Source: Sanderia malayensis (taxonomy: Eukaryota > Cnidaria > Scyphozoa > Semaeostomeae > Pelagiidae). Taken from it: a stretch of DNA of 64,000 bases. Location: positions 3,834,743-3,898,742 of the forward strand of contig RQOL01000374.1 of NCBI GenBank assembly GCA_013076295.1, read 5' to 3'. Below are positions 53,220-62,605 of the stretch, piece by piece (the stretch's first letter is position 1; each line of letters begins with the position of its first letter). The position numbers and the translations under genes are program-made. A model generated the notes under the pieces. The model was not told the origin of the DNA. It saw only the letters and a list, made by a program, of their open reading frames with translations, and searched no databases.

Positions 53220-55441
53220 TCTAATATATATATTCTGTGATGTCACGTGACGGTGGCGAAACTCTGCCTAAAACAATAGATTCGACCCGAAACAATAGGT
53301 CGAACGCCCAAAAACAATGGGCCGAAACGGCGAATCGGTGATCAATAAGGCTTTTTTCAATAGGGGCGCACAAGGTTGGCACTTGCATGGAAAGGCTCCG
53401 TTTCTGGAGTAGGCAAAAGTTATCTATTTTTGGAAGCCTATTTTAAAAGAATTTTTGAGTTATTCTATTAATTACTCCACTAATTCTGCTATCACGAAAA
53501 AACGACGGTTTACGCTGGCGAAACTTCAAAATTCGCGTCCCCGACTCCATTTTCGAAAAGAGTATTCGCTCTTCACGTGACGCGTTTCGCCTTTTCCTGC
53601 AATTTGATTGGCTCTTTCGCAACTTCACGTGAACAGTGACGCGTTTTTCGTTATCATGCAAATTTGCCCTCGGCAGGCAGCAGGTACTTTTGGAGAAGAC
53701 GCGTGTTTTTGTTTTGTACACAAAAAGTGAGGTGGGCGCCTTTCAAAGTGTTTTACCAGCTGAATTATCTTTGTAAAGAGCTCTTAATTGTTTGAAAGAC
53801 CCCTGGAGAGTTGCAGGAAACAATAGAGAACACAGGTGATAGCTTTGTTTTGTTTTTTGAATGAAATAGTTGTGGGTTTTGTAGTAGGCGACCGCCATTG
53901 TTGCTTCGGCATGCTAACAACGTTTAGGCCATGGTCAAAGTTTTGAATTTTTCCGGCCCTATTTGCACGATTTTCCCCATTTAAATTTTTGACAAGTGTT
54001 GTCTGATAACACAACTAAAATAATGTGTTGTTTTTTTTGTATTTTTTTTTGTTTTTTTACGATTTCCAACAAAGTTGCTTTTCACTCGGGAAGGAGCAAT
54101 TGTTCACGCAACACGCGTTGTTTTTGCATTTGCGAAAATTCAATTTTAGCCTGCCACAATTGATTATTTTTTACCCAAACACTTTCGATAATTGTTCCCC
54201 AACTTATTACCTTCATGTTGGTGTTTTTTGAGTTCCACTGGGTCACTATTTGCCACGGTAAATACTATTTTTACTTGCTAAAGTGTATTCAAAGGTTTTG
54301 CTTTTTGCACGGCTCCGAAATTTCATTCAAACCACTTCCACCAAATGGTCTCTAAGAATTCAGTATTACTTATTTAAGAGATGAGACTATTTGCAACGTG
54401 TTCGCTGTTTCCTTAGCTACAGTTTGATATAATTTTTATTACAGATTGAGTTTAAATTTTCCAGGATGGATTAAATTTTTGAAAGCACCTTTTTTTTTAA
54501 ACTTCACACTGAAGCTATCAACTTTCAGAAACAGCTTTCAGGGGGGCAGCGTGGGCGCGGGGCGGTCGCTTGGCAGGGGGGAAGATTCGACCTCCCACCT
54601 CTACTTTCTTTAGAAATGTTGCGTCGTAATAGTATTGTAGGCTATGTATTGTAGGGTATGTCTTGTAGGGTATGTATAGTAGGGTATGTATTGTAGGGTA
54701 TGTATTGTAGGGTATGTATTGTAGGGTATGTAATGTAGGATATGTATTGTAGGGTATGTATTGTAGGGTATGTTATGTAGGGTATGTATTGTAGGGTTTG
54801 TATTGTAGGGTATGTATTGTAGGGTATGTAATGTAGGGTATGTGTTGTATTGTATGTATTGTAGGGTATGTTATGTAGGGTATGTATTGTAGGGTATGTA
54901 TTGTAGGGTATGTATTGTAGGGTATATATAGTAGGGTATGTATTGCAGGGTATGTATTGTAGGGTTTGTATTGTAGGGTATGTATTGTAGGGTATGTATT
55001 GTAGGGTATGTATTGTAGGGTTTGTATTGTAGGGTATGTATTGTAGGGTATGTATTGTGGGGTATGTATTGTAGGGTATGTATTGTAGGGTATGTATGTA
55101 GGGTATGTATTTTAGGGTATGTATTGTATGGTATGTATTGTAGGGTATGTATTGTAGGGTATATATGTATGTATGGGCATGAACGGCAGCGAATGCAGCG
55201 CGCGAAGCGCGCCAACCAGATTAAGCATTGCTTACTTGACGGGCTCCGGGGAGGGAGCGAAGCGACCGAACCCGGCTCATGTATGTATGTATGTATGTAT
55301 GTATGTATGTATGTATGTATGTATGTATGTATGTATGGGCATGAGCGGGAGCGAATGCAGCGCGCGCAGCGCGCCAACCAAATTAAGCTTTTTTTACTTG
55401 ACGGACTGGGGCGAACGAGCGAAGCGAGTGATGACCCCTAG
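53220..55441 (+). mobile_element. Helitron-like element, first of a head-to-tail pair
   Basis: Starts TCTAATATATATATTCTGTG after an A and ends GCGAGTGATGACCCCTAG, directly followed by the TCTAATATA of the next element. The left 1.3 kb is non-coding and matches the elements at 55442, 19309(-) and 61014(-). The middle is a GTATTGTAGG tandem array (54640-55165), and the right end has two copies of the GGGCATGARCGG...CCAACCA module (55170-55280 and 55335-55441) separated by (ATGT)n. No coding capacity is seen; frames are repeat translations. Confidence 0.8.
54630..55165. repeat. GTAGGGTATGTATT tandem array
   Basis: About forty imperfect copies of a 13-14-bp unit. The inverse array is in the split element at 50160-50257. 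Confidence 0.9.
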
Positions 55442-57077
55442 TCTAATATATATATTCTGTGATGTCACGTGACGGTGGCGAAACTCTGCCTAAAACAATA
55501 GATTCGACCCGACACAATAGGTCGATTGCCCCAAAACAATGGGCCGAAACGGCGAACGAGGTATCCATAAAGGCTTTTTTTTGAGGCCCTCAATCTGCCC
55601 TATTTTTGAGTGAGTTGTTCTTTGCCTGCTGAATCAAAAAGTTATCTATATGAGAGCTCACAGTTTCCACTAAAAGGTTGGGAAATTCTTTGTTAAAGTT
55701 CGCCTAATTGGCTATCACGAATAAACCACGGTTAACGCTGGCGAAACTTCCAAATTCGCGTCTCCAACTCCAATTTCGAACACAGCGTTCGCTCTTCACG
55801 TGAAGCGTTTCGCCTTTTGCTGCAATTTGATTGGCCCTTTCGTGACTTCACGTGAAAAGTCACGCGTTTTTCGTTATCATGCAAATTAGCCCTCGGGTTG
55901 AACAGCAGGTACTTTTGGAGAAGACGCGTGTTTTTGTTTTCAACACAAAGGATAACTGGGCGCCTTTCAAAGTGTTTTACGACCTGAATTATCTTTGTAA
56001 AGCCTTGCTAATTGTTTGAGAGACCTCTGGAAAATTACAGGAGACAATTGAGAACACAGGTGATAGTTTTGTTTTGTTTTTTGAGTGAGAAAGTTTTAGT
56101 TTTTGTACGACCGCCATTGTTGCTTCGGCATACTGTGACGCTTAGGCCTAATGTAAACAAAGTCAAAGTTTTAAAAACAAATTATGATACGCGATTATGA
56201 GGCGAGCAGAGCGAGCCAAACTATTGTAAGAGGAGTAGCCAAAGGCATCAGCGGGAGCGAATGCAGCGCACGAAGTGCGTCCTATCAGTCAATGTTTCTT
56301 GATAACAGATGGACAGGCGAGCGCAGCGAGCTAACCCATTGTACGTGGGATTGAAAGGGGCATGAGCGTTAGCGAATGCAGCGCACGAAGTGCGCCAACC
56401 ATAGGCGAGCGTAGCGAGCTAACCCATTGTAAGTGGGGTTGAAAGGGGCATGAGCATCAGCGAATGCAGCGCACGAAGTGCGCCAACCATAGGCGAGCGC
56501 AGCGAGCTAACCCATTGTAAGTGGGGTTGAAAGGGGCATGAGCGTCAGCGAATGCAGCGCACGAAGTGCGCCAACCATAGGCGAGCGTAGCGAGCTAACC
56601 CATTGTAAGTGGGATTGAAAGGGGCATGAGCGTTAGCGAATGCAGCGCACGAAGTGCGCCAACCATAGGCGAGCGCAGCGAGCTAACCCATTGTAAGTGG
56701 GGTTGAAAGGGGCATGAGCGTTAGCGAATGCAGCGCACGAAGTGCGCCAACCATAGGCGAGCGCAGCGAGCCAACCCATTTTAGTGGGGTAGAAAGGGGC
56801 ATGAGCGCTAGCGAATGCAGCGCACGAAGTGCGCCAACCATAGGCGAGCGCAGCGAGCTAACCCATTGTAAGTGGGGTTGAAAGGAGCATGAGCATCAGC
56901 GAATGCAGCGCACGAAGTGCGCTAACCATAGGCGACCGCAGCGAGCTAACCCATTGTACGTGGGGTTGAAAGGGGCATGAGCGCCAGCGAATGCAGCGCA
57001 CGAAGTGCGCCAACCAGATTAAGCCTTTTTTACTTGACGGGCTGGGGCGAACGAGCGAAGCGAGTGATGACCCCTAG
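55442..57077 (+). mobile_element. Helitron-like element, second of a head-to-tail pair
   Basis: Begins TCTAATATATATATTCTGTG without any spacer after the CTAG of the preceding element and ends CTAG at 57074-57077, followed by T. The left ~700 bp matches the first element; the right part is the 88-bp tandem array and a terminal module shared with 55335-55441. The pair shares one A and one T flank, so they probably inserted as a dimer, or the second inserted at the terminus of the first. Confidence 0.8.
56190..57020. repeat. 88-bp tandem repeat array, nine units
   Basis: Each unit has GGCGAGCGCAGCGAGCTAAC, CATTGTAAGTGGGGTTGAAA, GGGGCATGAGCGTTAGCG and AATGCAGCGCACGAAGTGCGCC. The last contains a perfect 6-bp hairpin GCGCAC-GAA-GTGCGC. 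Units differ by few substitutions. Two further copies lie at 18241-18416. Confidence 0.9.
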
Positions 57078-57123
57078 TATATATATACACTGAGAAGAGA
57101 CAGACTCAGAAGACAAAACTCTC

Positions 57124-57168
57124 CATCTCGACAAGCCTGTTTCGTGGTTACCCACTCATCAGGAGATG
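57124..57168 (-). ncRNA. Hammerhead ribozyme (left Penelope copy)
   Basis: On the minus strand stem I (CATCTC/GAGATG) encloses CTGATGAG, stem II GTGG-GTAA-CCAC, GAAA, stem III ACA-GGCT-TGT and the cleavage site after GTC. All core residues are canonical. Penelope-like elements are known to carry such type I hammerheads with short stem III in their terminal repeats. Confidence 0.85.
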
Positions 57169-57341
57169 TATGGATAAATATATTCCTGTATACAACTAAT
57201 TTATATGCTGAGGGTGGTTAAGAAAGTGTGCGGGGGAGGTGTTAGTTTACAATTCGTTGTTCTATTGTTCCTAAGGACATGAGTTCAGTTCTATTCTTCT
57301 ATGTGTGATGTTGTCAATTCCCGACAGTGCGTAGTATATGG

Positions 57342-57857
57342 TTAAGTGCTAATTAGTAGAGCTTTTGTTCGGTGGCGGCAAGCAGACACGAGTTCATTTC
57401 TTTTGTTGAGGGTGGCTAAATGGGGTCGACAAATTAAGAAAAACTTTTCTTTAATACATAAGTTACATCTTTTGCTTGAATTGTTGTAGGGTCGGCTAGA
57501 TGAAAGAATTCTCCATGAAATGGTGTGGTCGATGTTCGCGTCTTTGAGAGTCCAAATGTATTTGCTTAGTTCTGTTGAGTATCTGTGCTTGTTATGTCGA
57601 AATGATGAGGTGTGGTTGCTGTATCTAGTCTTAAATTCGTTTTCGGTTAATCCAACGTATGTCTCCGTAGTGTTGTTGTCTTGGCGTATGACGGTGGCTT
57701 GATAGATGACGGATTTTTGTAGGCAGTTTTCATTCAGTGGGCATTTGTTCTTGCGTCGGCAGTTGCATGTCTTGTTGTATTTGCTGCTTGTGTTAGTTGG
57801 AGTGTTGTCGTTATACATTATATACGTTATAAATCCGTCATCTATCAAGCCACCGTC
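57342..57857 (-). pseudogene. Penelope GIY-YIG endonuclease region, 5'-truncated
   Basis: Minus-strand frame with the Cys motif CNCRRKNKCPLNENC, then the GIY-YIG-type core VIYQATV...ETYVGLTE and FKTRYSNH, and a C-terminal KRCNLCIKEKF...NELVSACRHR. This is the DNA-nicking domain of Penelope-like reverse transcriptases. The reverse-transcriptase part is missing. The first few residues of the open frame come from the other arm read backwards. Confidence 0.85.
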
Positions 57858-58203
57858 ATACGCCAAGACAACAACACTACGGAGACATATGTTGGATTAA
57901 CCGAAAACGAATTTAAGACTAGATACAGCAACCACACCTCATCATTTCGACATACCAAGCACAGATACTCAACAGAACTAAGCAAATACATTTGGACTCT
58001 GAAAGACGCGAACATCGACCACACCATTTCATGGAGAATTCTTTCATCTAGCCGACCCTACAACAGTTCAAGCAAAAGATGTAACTTATGTATTAAAGAA
58101 AAGTTTTTCATAATTTGTCGACCCCATTTAGCCACCCTCAACAAAAGAAATGAACTCGTGTCTGCTTGCCGCCACCGAACAAAAGCTCTACTAATTAGCA
58201 CTT
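57831..58203 (+). pseudogene. Penelope GIY-YIG endonuclease region, second copy
   Basis: Plus-strand copy of the preceding domain, starting at KSVIYQA and ending with the same KALLIST stop. It lacks the upstream Cys motif because it is more 5'-truncated. Confidence 0.8.
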
Positions 58204-58376
58204 AACCGTATACTACGCACCGCCGGGAATTGACAACATCACATAGAAGAATAGAACTGAACTCATGTCCTTAGGAACAATAGAACAAAGAATTGTAAAC
58301 TAATACCTCCCCCGCACACTTTCTTAACCACCCTCAGCATATAAATTAGTTGTATACAGGAATATATTTATCTATA

Positions 58377-58421
58377 CATCTCCTGATGAGTGGGTAACCA
58401 CGAAACAGGCTTGTCGAGATG
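58377..58421 (+). ncRNA. Hammerhead ribozyme (right Penelope copy)
   Basis: Same structure as 57124-57168 on the plus strand, with CTGATGAG at 58383-58390 and predicted cleavage after the GTC at 58413-58415. Confidence 0.85.
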
Positions 58422-58463
58422 GAGAGTTTTGTCTTCTGAGTCTCTCTCTTCTTAGTGTATATA

Positions 58464-59030
58464 TAGCTCTACTTTATGTATTGAGCACTCTAACGGGAAA
58501 CCGATTCACGGACTTTGTACATATATATATATAATATATATCTTGTTGTCGTAAAAAATGCAAGACAAAAATGAAAATCTAAATTATCCACAACAGTATT
58601 CAATTATCTGCTCGCCACATATTACATCAATTGGTTCAATAAGCATATTCAAAACTAAACAAGTGTACTAATCTATGAAACAAGAAAACATTTCTTGTTT
58701 CATAGATTAGAAAACTTTTCTAAAGTGCCATGTCTTTTTGCTTATCCATACCCGCCTTCCCAAAGTGGCTAGTTAATCAAGGAAGTGTATTATTAATCCA
58801 GGAAGTTAAGCAAGGAAGAGTATTTTTGTCTTTTATATGTATGACTTATTTTTGCTGCAGTTGTGTTATAGTCAAATTATGTTTTTAACGCTTGTGTTAT
58901 GTTACATGTTATATGTTCTGTTTCGTTTTTAAAAAAGCAATAAATCCTGCAAATATTGACTTTTATTGAAGCCTTATAATGTTTCAATATCGGTTTTATA
59001 CTTGATTCAAGTAGTGGCAGGAAATTTCCC
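58464..59030. other. Spacer inside the IS3EU-like element, with a perfect hairpin
   Basis: No gene. At 58669-58709 lies a perfect 19-bp hairpin (TAATCTATGAAACAAGAAA, loop ACA, inverse arm). Confidence 0.7.
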
Positions 59031-60212
59031 CTACTCTGCCATTTTGCGCAGATTGTGGAACAAAACGAGGGCTTCTCTCCAAGTTCCTGGCTTTGTCAGC
59101 ATCATTTCCACAAACAAATACTGAAAATAATCTTGGTAATCTGATACAACTGGCTCAAAATCACACTTGATTTCAGCTTCATTTACTTGTGTAGGAGAGA
59201 TTGGTTGTAATTGATTATCAAAGCCCAAACGTTCTGGCAAAAAGGAAAGTTCTTCTGGTCTGCCAAGTACTGTTTCATGTCATGACTGTCTAATATAATG
59301 GGTGTTCCAGTGCATTTTAACGAAGTCTAGATCTGTTTGGATCAGTTCATTAAAGCAAAACCACAAGCACTCACTATCCAAAGAATTTGCCATGTTGATG
59401 GTACCCTGGTCAACAAGATCTTTAAAAAAATTTATCCACCATGCCATTCTCGAACTTCGCAAATGGGACCATCAACATTCAATTCTTTGATTACCAGTGG
59501 ACGGACCATATTTATGGGCTTTTATCCCGGCCAAACAATCCTGTCCGTTCCTCCTAAATGAGCACTGTAATGCAGCCATGACTCCGTTCTCTGAGCCTGG
59601 GTCTGTTCTTAGAAGTAAAGGGCAACCTCCTATCTCTTTGACGCAGTTGAGATAGTATCTACCAACTATATTTGGATTATTGTTAGATCTTCCTACATGT
59701 AGCCAAAGGACTCGGCGGCTAAACCCATCAACTGCACCGTGTATAGGAAAGCCAAATGGCTTTAGTTTGTCATAGCCATCCGCATGCCAACAGTCATTCG
59801 GTCCTTTAGTTGTGTACGCTCTTCTTTTTAAGCGACGTTGCTTCCTCTCCTCTGTTCCAGTTGGGTCAACTGTTCTTAGCAACCTTTCTACAGTTCCTCT
59901 TGGCACAATTAACCCATATTTGATTCAAAGGGTATACCACATGTGACGATACCCTGAGACACAGCCTGGTCCATCTATTTCAGATCTGATGATATTTTCT
60001 ATATGAGCTTCATTTACATTCACAGTTTTGCGTTTCAGTCCGTAAGTTTTTAGCCTTCGTTTCAAAGTCGACATGGACATTTGCACCATATTGAAGCGGG
60101 CAAGGAACGAAACTATCGTTTCATAGCTAAATCCGGCAGAAAAATAGTCGTGTATTGCTTGACGTATTGTCTCATCATCGTCGACGTCCTCCAGTGAATT
60201 TGCATCTTCCAT
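59031..60212 (-). pseudogene. DDE integrase-like transposase of the IS3EU-like element
   Basis: Reads on the minus strand from MEDANSLEDVDDD. An N-terminal helix-turn-helix-like region (FSYETIVSFLARFN, MSMSTLKRRLKTYGL) is followed by a retroviral-integrase-type core: CWHADGYDKLKPFGFPIHG (first Asp), LLRTDPGSENGVMAAL (second Asp) and GNQRIEC.WSHLRSSRMAWW (Glu). The C-terminus has SECLWFCFNELIQTDL and HWNTHYIRQS. Three in-frame TGA codons interrupt it (near 59932, 59468 and 59279), two at positions where Arg is expected and one at Trp, plus a frame change near 59250. All three catalytic residues remain readable. It would cut and join the element's ends. Confidence 0.8.
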
Positions 60213-60274
60213 CTTTCAATAGGCCTATTGCGCATAGACGTTACTTTTTTCGCGCGTATTCTTTTTTCACGCGT

Positions 60275-60511
60275 ATTCTACTTCCGTTGTGTTGTGAGTT
60301 GGTGTCCAGTTTGTTGTGTTGTGGGTTTTCTGTGTTGTAGGTTATCTGTGTTGTGTTGTAAGTTTTGTGTAATATGTTGTCAGTGTTTGTGATGTGTAGC
60401 TATGTGTTCTGAGTTATGTTTATTATGTTGTGATTTTTTGTGATGTGTTGTAAGTTTATGTAATGCGTTGCCAGTTTTTGTGATGTGTTGTGACCCTTGT
60501 GGGCGACCGTA
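60275..60511. repeat. Right subterminal repeat array and terminal inverted repeat
   Basis: Degenerate units of GTTGTGAGTTTTGTGTAATRT lead to the terminal ...GTTGTGACCCTTGTGGGCGACCGTA, the inverse of the left end with one change in the first nine bases. Confidence 0.85.
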
Positions 60512-60517
60512 GAAATG
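60512..60517 (+). repeat. 6-bp target-site duplication GAAATG (right)
   Basis: Exact match to 50536-50541. Confidence 0.9.
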
Positions 60518-61014
60518 GTTTTAATGATTTTTCGGAGCCGTGCAAAAAGCAAAGCCTTTGAACACACTTTAGCAAGTAAAAAGAGTATTTACCGTGGCAA
60601 ATAGTGACCCAGTTGAACTCAAAAAACACTAACATGAAGGTAATATGTTGGGGAACAATTATGGAAAGTGTTTCGGTAAAAAATAATCAATTGTGGCAGG
60701 CAAAAATTGAATTTTGGCGTAAACCGTCGTTTTTTCGTGATATGAAAAAATTAGTGGAATAATTAATGGAATAACTCAAAAATTCTTTTAAAATAGGCTT
60801 CCAAAAATAGATAACTTTTGCCTACTCCAGAAACGGAGCCTTTCCATGCAAATCTCAACCTTTTGCGACCCCATTGAAAAAAGCCTTATTGATCACCGAT
60901 TTGCCGTTTCGGTCCATTGTTTTGAGGCGTTCGACCTATTGTTTCAAGTCGAATCTATTGTTTTTGGCAAGAAAGTGCGTCATCACGTGACCTCCGCAGA
61001 ATATATATATTAGA

Positions 61015-62185
61015 CTCGAGCCACTCACCATTGCTGAACAGCCCTCTTTGTTCCAAGGCAACCACAAGACCATTCGGGAAAGTCCAACTGGTTTTGATCC
61101 TCTTCTCTCCATTGATGAGTCAAAGGCATTGAAAGCTATCTGTCCTGATGCCTGTTTCTTTGGCAGCATCCCAAAACTGGATAGTGAGGAAACTGACAAT
61201 GCCTCAGAGGATGAGTGTGACGGGGTGTTTTCTGAGCTGCTGCATAGTTTGTTTGAGGAAAGGTTCTCCAATCCTAAAGGCACTCGGCTAACATCATATC
61301 TTCAAAGCCTTTGGGCAAGATATCAGATCAGCCAACAACAAATCCAATCTCTGGAAAAGCAGACAAGATCACAATCCATAAATGATCTATGGCACAAACA
61401 CAGAGAAGGAAGGATCACTGTGTCAAAACCCTCATGACGTTGTTCACATGTTACCTTCTACTGATCCTTCCAATCTTGTTTGCCGAATTCTTGGGTACAA
61501 TCAACGTGATTTGTCCAAGGTGCCTGCGATCAAATATGGATTGGATAATGAGGCCTTTGTTAGAGATTGGTATATGGATGAAATGGAGCTTCTTCACAAC
61601 AATTTCAACTGCCGTGAGAGTTGTTTCTATACCTCAAAAACAGAGCCTTATCTTGGTGCAAGTCCAGAATGCATCGTCAGCTGCTCTTGTTGTGGCAAAG
61701 GCATTTTAGAAATAAAATGTTCTTATAAAAACAGAGATAGGTCTGTGGGGGAAGCAGCTCACAGGGATCCTGATTTCTGCCTTGACAAGCCCCTCTCTTT
61801 GAAACACAACCACAGGTACTATACTATGCACAAGTTGAATTCCAAATGCACATTTTGGAAGTCAAATTTTGTGATTTTGTTATACCCACTGATGTCAGCA
61901 AAAGAATCACAAGAATACCATATGATAACAAATTTTCCATGAATCTGGCGTCATTAGCAAAGCAATTCTGTTTTGGTCATGCTCTTCCTGAAATCGCTAC
62001 CAAAAAGACTTATTCACAGCAAGACAAGTCTGGAGCAAGTGGTGACGACGTATGGTGTATTTGTCGTAAGAAAGCCTCTGGAAAGATGATCACTTGTGCT
62101 GGAAATTCCTGTAAAGTCAATAGATTCCATTATAAGTGTGTTGATATACATAGGAAGCCACGCAAAGATTGGTTTTTGCTTTGAC
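61015..62185 (+). pseudogene. PHIS ORF2 (YqaJ protein), C-terminal exon with nuclease core and PHD
   Basis: The exon resumes at PLTIAEQPSLFQ. It contains SLEKQTRSQSINDLWHKHREGRI, HDVVHM, and the YqaJ nuclease core YLGASPECIVSCSCCGKGILEIK. In the family the SPD motif bears a metal-binding Asp; here it reads SPE, and the following Gly is Cys. A further part, EFQMHILEVKFCDFVIPTD, ends in a PHD-like zinc finger (VWCICRK...MITCAGNSCKVNRFHYKCV...). Frameshifts lie near 61425 and 61815. The part expected between exon 3 and this exon is short or lost. These accessory proteins are thought to assist transposition of PIF/Harbinger-ISL2EU elements. Confidence 0.8.
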
Positions 62186-62294
62186 TGTTGTAAGAACTGA
62201 ATTGCCTTACCTCTTGAATCGTCTGTTGTCATGTAAAGGTTGAGGACAAACTGTACCAAAGTTCATGCCTGCATTTAAAAAGACAATGTGTTCT

Positions 62295-62545
62295 CATTGC
62301 GATCATTTCAGAACTTCAATAACAAGCCAGTGCCTTGGAGTTGAGAATCAAAAAGAGGTGTTCTTGTCTATGCAGCAATCATTTCAGAACTTCAATACCA
62401 AGCCGGTGGTGCCTTTGAGTTGAGAATCAAAGAGAGGTGTTCTTGTCTCTGCAGTAATCATTTCAGAACTTCAATACCAAGCCAGTGCCTTTGAGTTGAG
62501 AATCAAACAAAGGTGTTCCAGTCTATGCAGCCATTAGAACCTCAG
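62295..62545. repeat. ~83-bp tandem repeat, three units
   Basis: ATCATTTCAGAACTTCAATA, CCAAGCCAGTGCCTTTGAGT and TGAGAATCAAAGAGAGGTGT recur three times between the convergent ends of the YqaJ and transposase genes. Confidence 0.85.
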
Positions 62546-62605
62546 TGCCAAGTTAATAACTTTGCCACAAGCTTGCAAATAAAGGTGCTAGTGATGAGAA
62601 ATTCT

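Larger units (their letters stand above)
57085..58463. mobile_element. Penelope-like retroelement fragments, inverted pair
   Basis: Two ~633-bp arms (57085-57717 and 57831-58463) are near-perfect inverted copies around a 113-bp centre that belongs to the left copy. Each copy encodes the C-terminal GIY-YIG endonuclease region and carries a hammerhead ribozyme near its outer end. Inverted and 5'-truncated partial copies are a known feature of Penelope-like elements. Confidence 0.85.
50542..60511. mobile_element. IS3EU-like DNA transposon with HECT-ligase-like cargo
   Basis: The left end TACGGTGGCCCACAAGGGTC and right end (inverse) TACGGTCGCCCACAAGGGTC are inverted repeats, followed at both ends by ~230 bp of ~20-bp tandem repeats of the CACAACACATTACACAAAA type. 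The flanks carry a perfect 6-bp duplication GAAATG, and the empty site can be recognised in a homologous Helitron-like copy (near 54340). A 6-bp duplication and TAY termini are the published hallmarks of the IS3EU superfamily as I recall them. Cargo: a HECT-type gene (plus) and a DDE integrase-like transposase gene (minus), facing each other. Later insertions at 53220-57077 and 57085-58463 inflate its length; the original would be about 4.7 kb. Superfamily assignment is inference; the boundaries are directly seen. Confidence 0.85.
49435..61014 (-). mobile_element. Helitron-like non-autonomous element, split by an IS3EU-like insertion
   Basis: On the minus strand it starts TCTAATATATATATTCTGCGG at 61014 and ends GCGAGTGATGACCCCTAG at 49435. 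The two parts (61014-60512 and 50541-49435) together follow the layout of the 53220-55441 element. Removing the inserted element and one copy of GAAATG gives continuous alignment (…CTCTAAGAATT…CATTTC…CGGCTCCGAAA…). The 3' flank is T as expected; the 5' flank is G rather than A. It lies in intron 3 of the PHIS YqaJ gene. Its 3' half includes a long CATA/ACATACTATAC microsatellite (49525-50257). Confidence 0.8.

Noticed and set aside
54871..55472. Several open frames up to 168 codons
   Set aside because: Translations of GTAGGGTATGTATT and ATGT repeats on both strands.
56190..57020. Regular repeat array resembling a CRISPR locus
   Set aside because: Whole 88-bp units are repeated with no unique spacers, the context is eukaryotic transposons and no cas genes are present; it is a tandem repeat.
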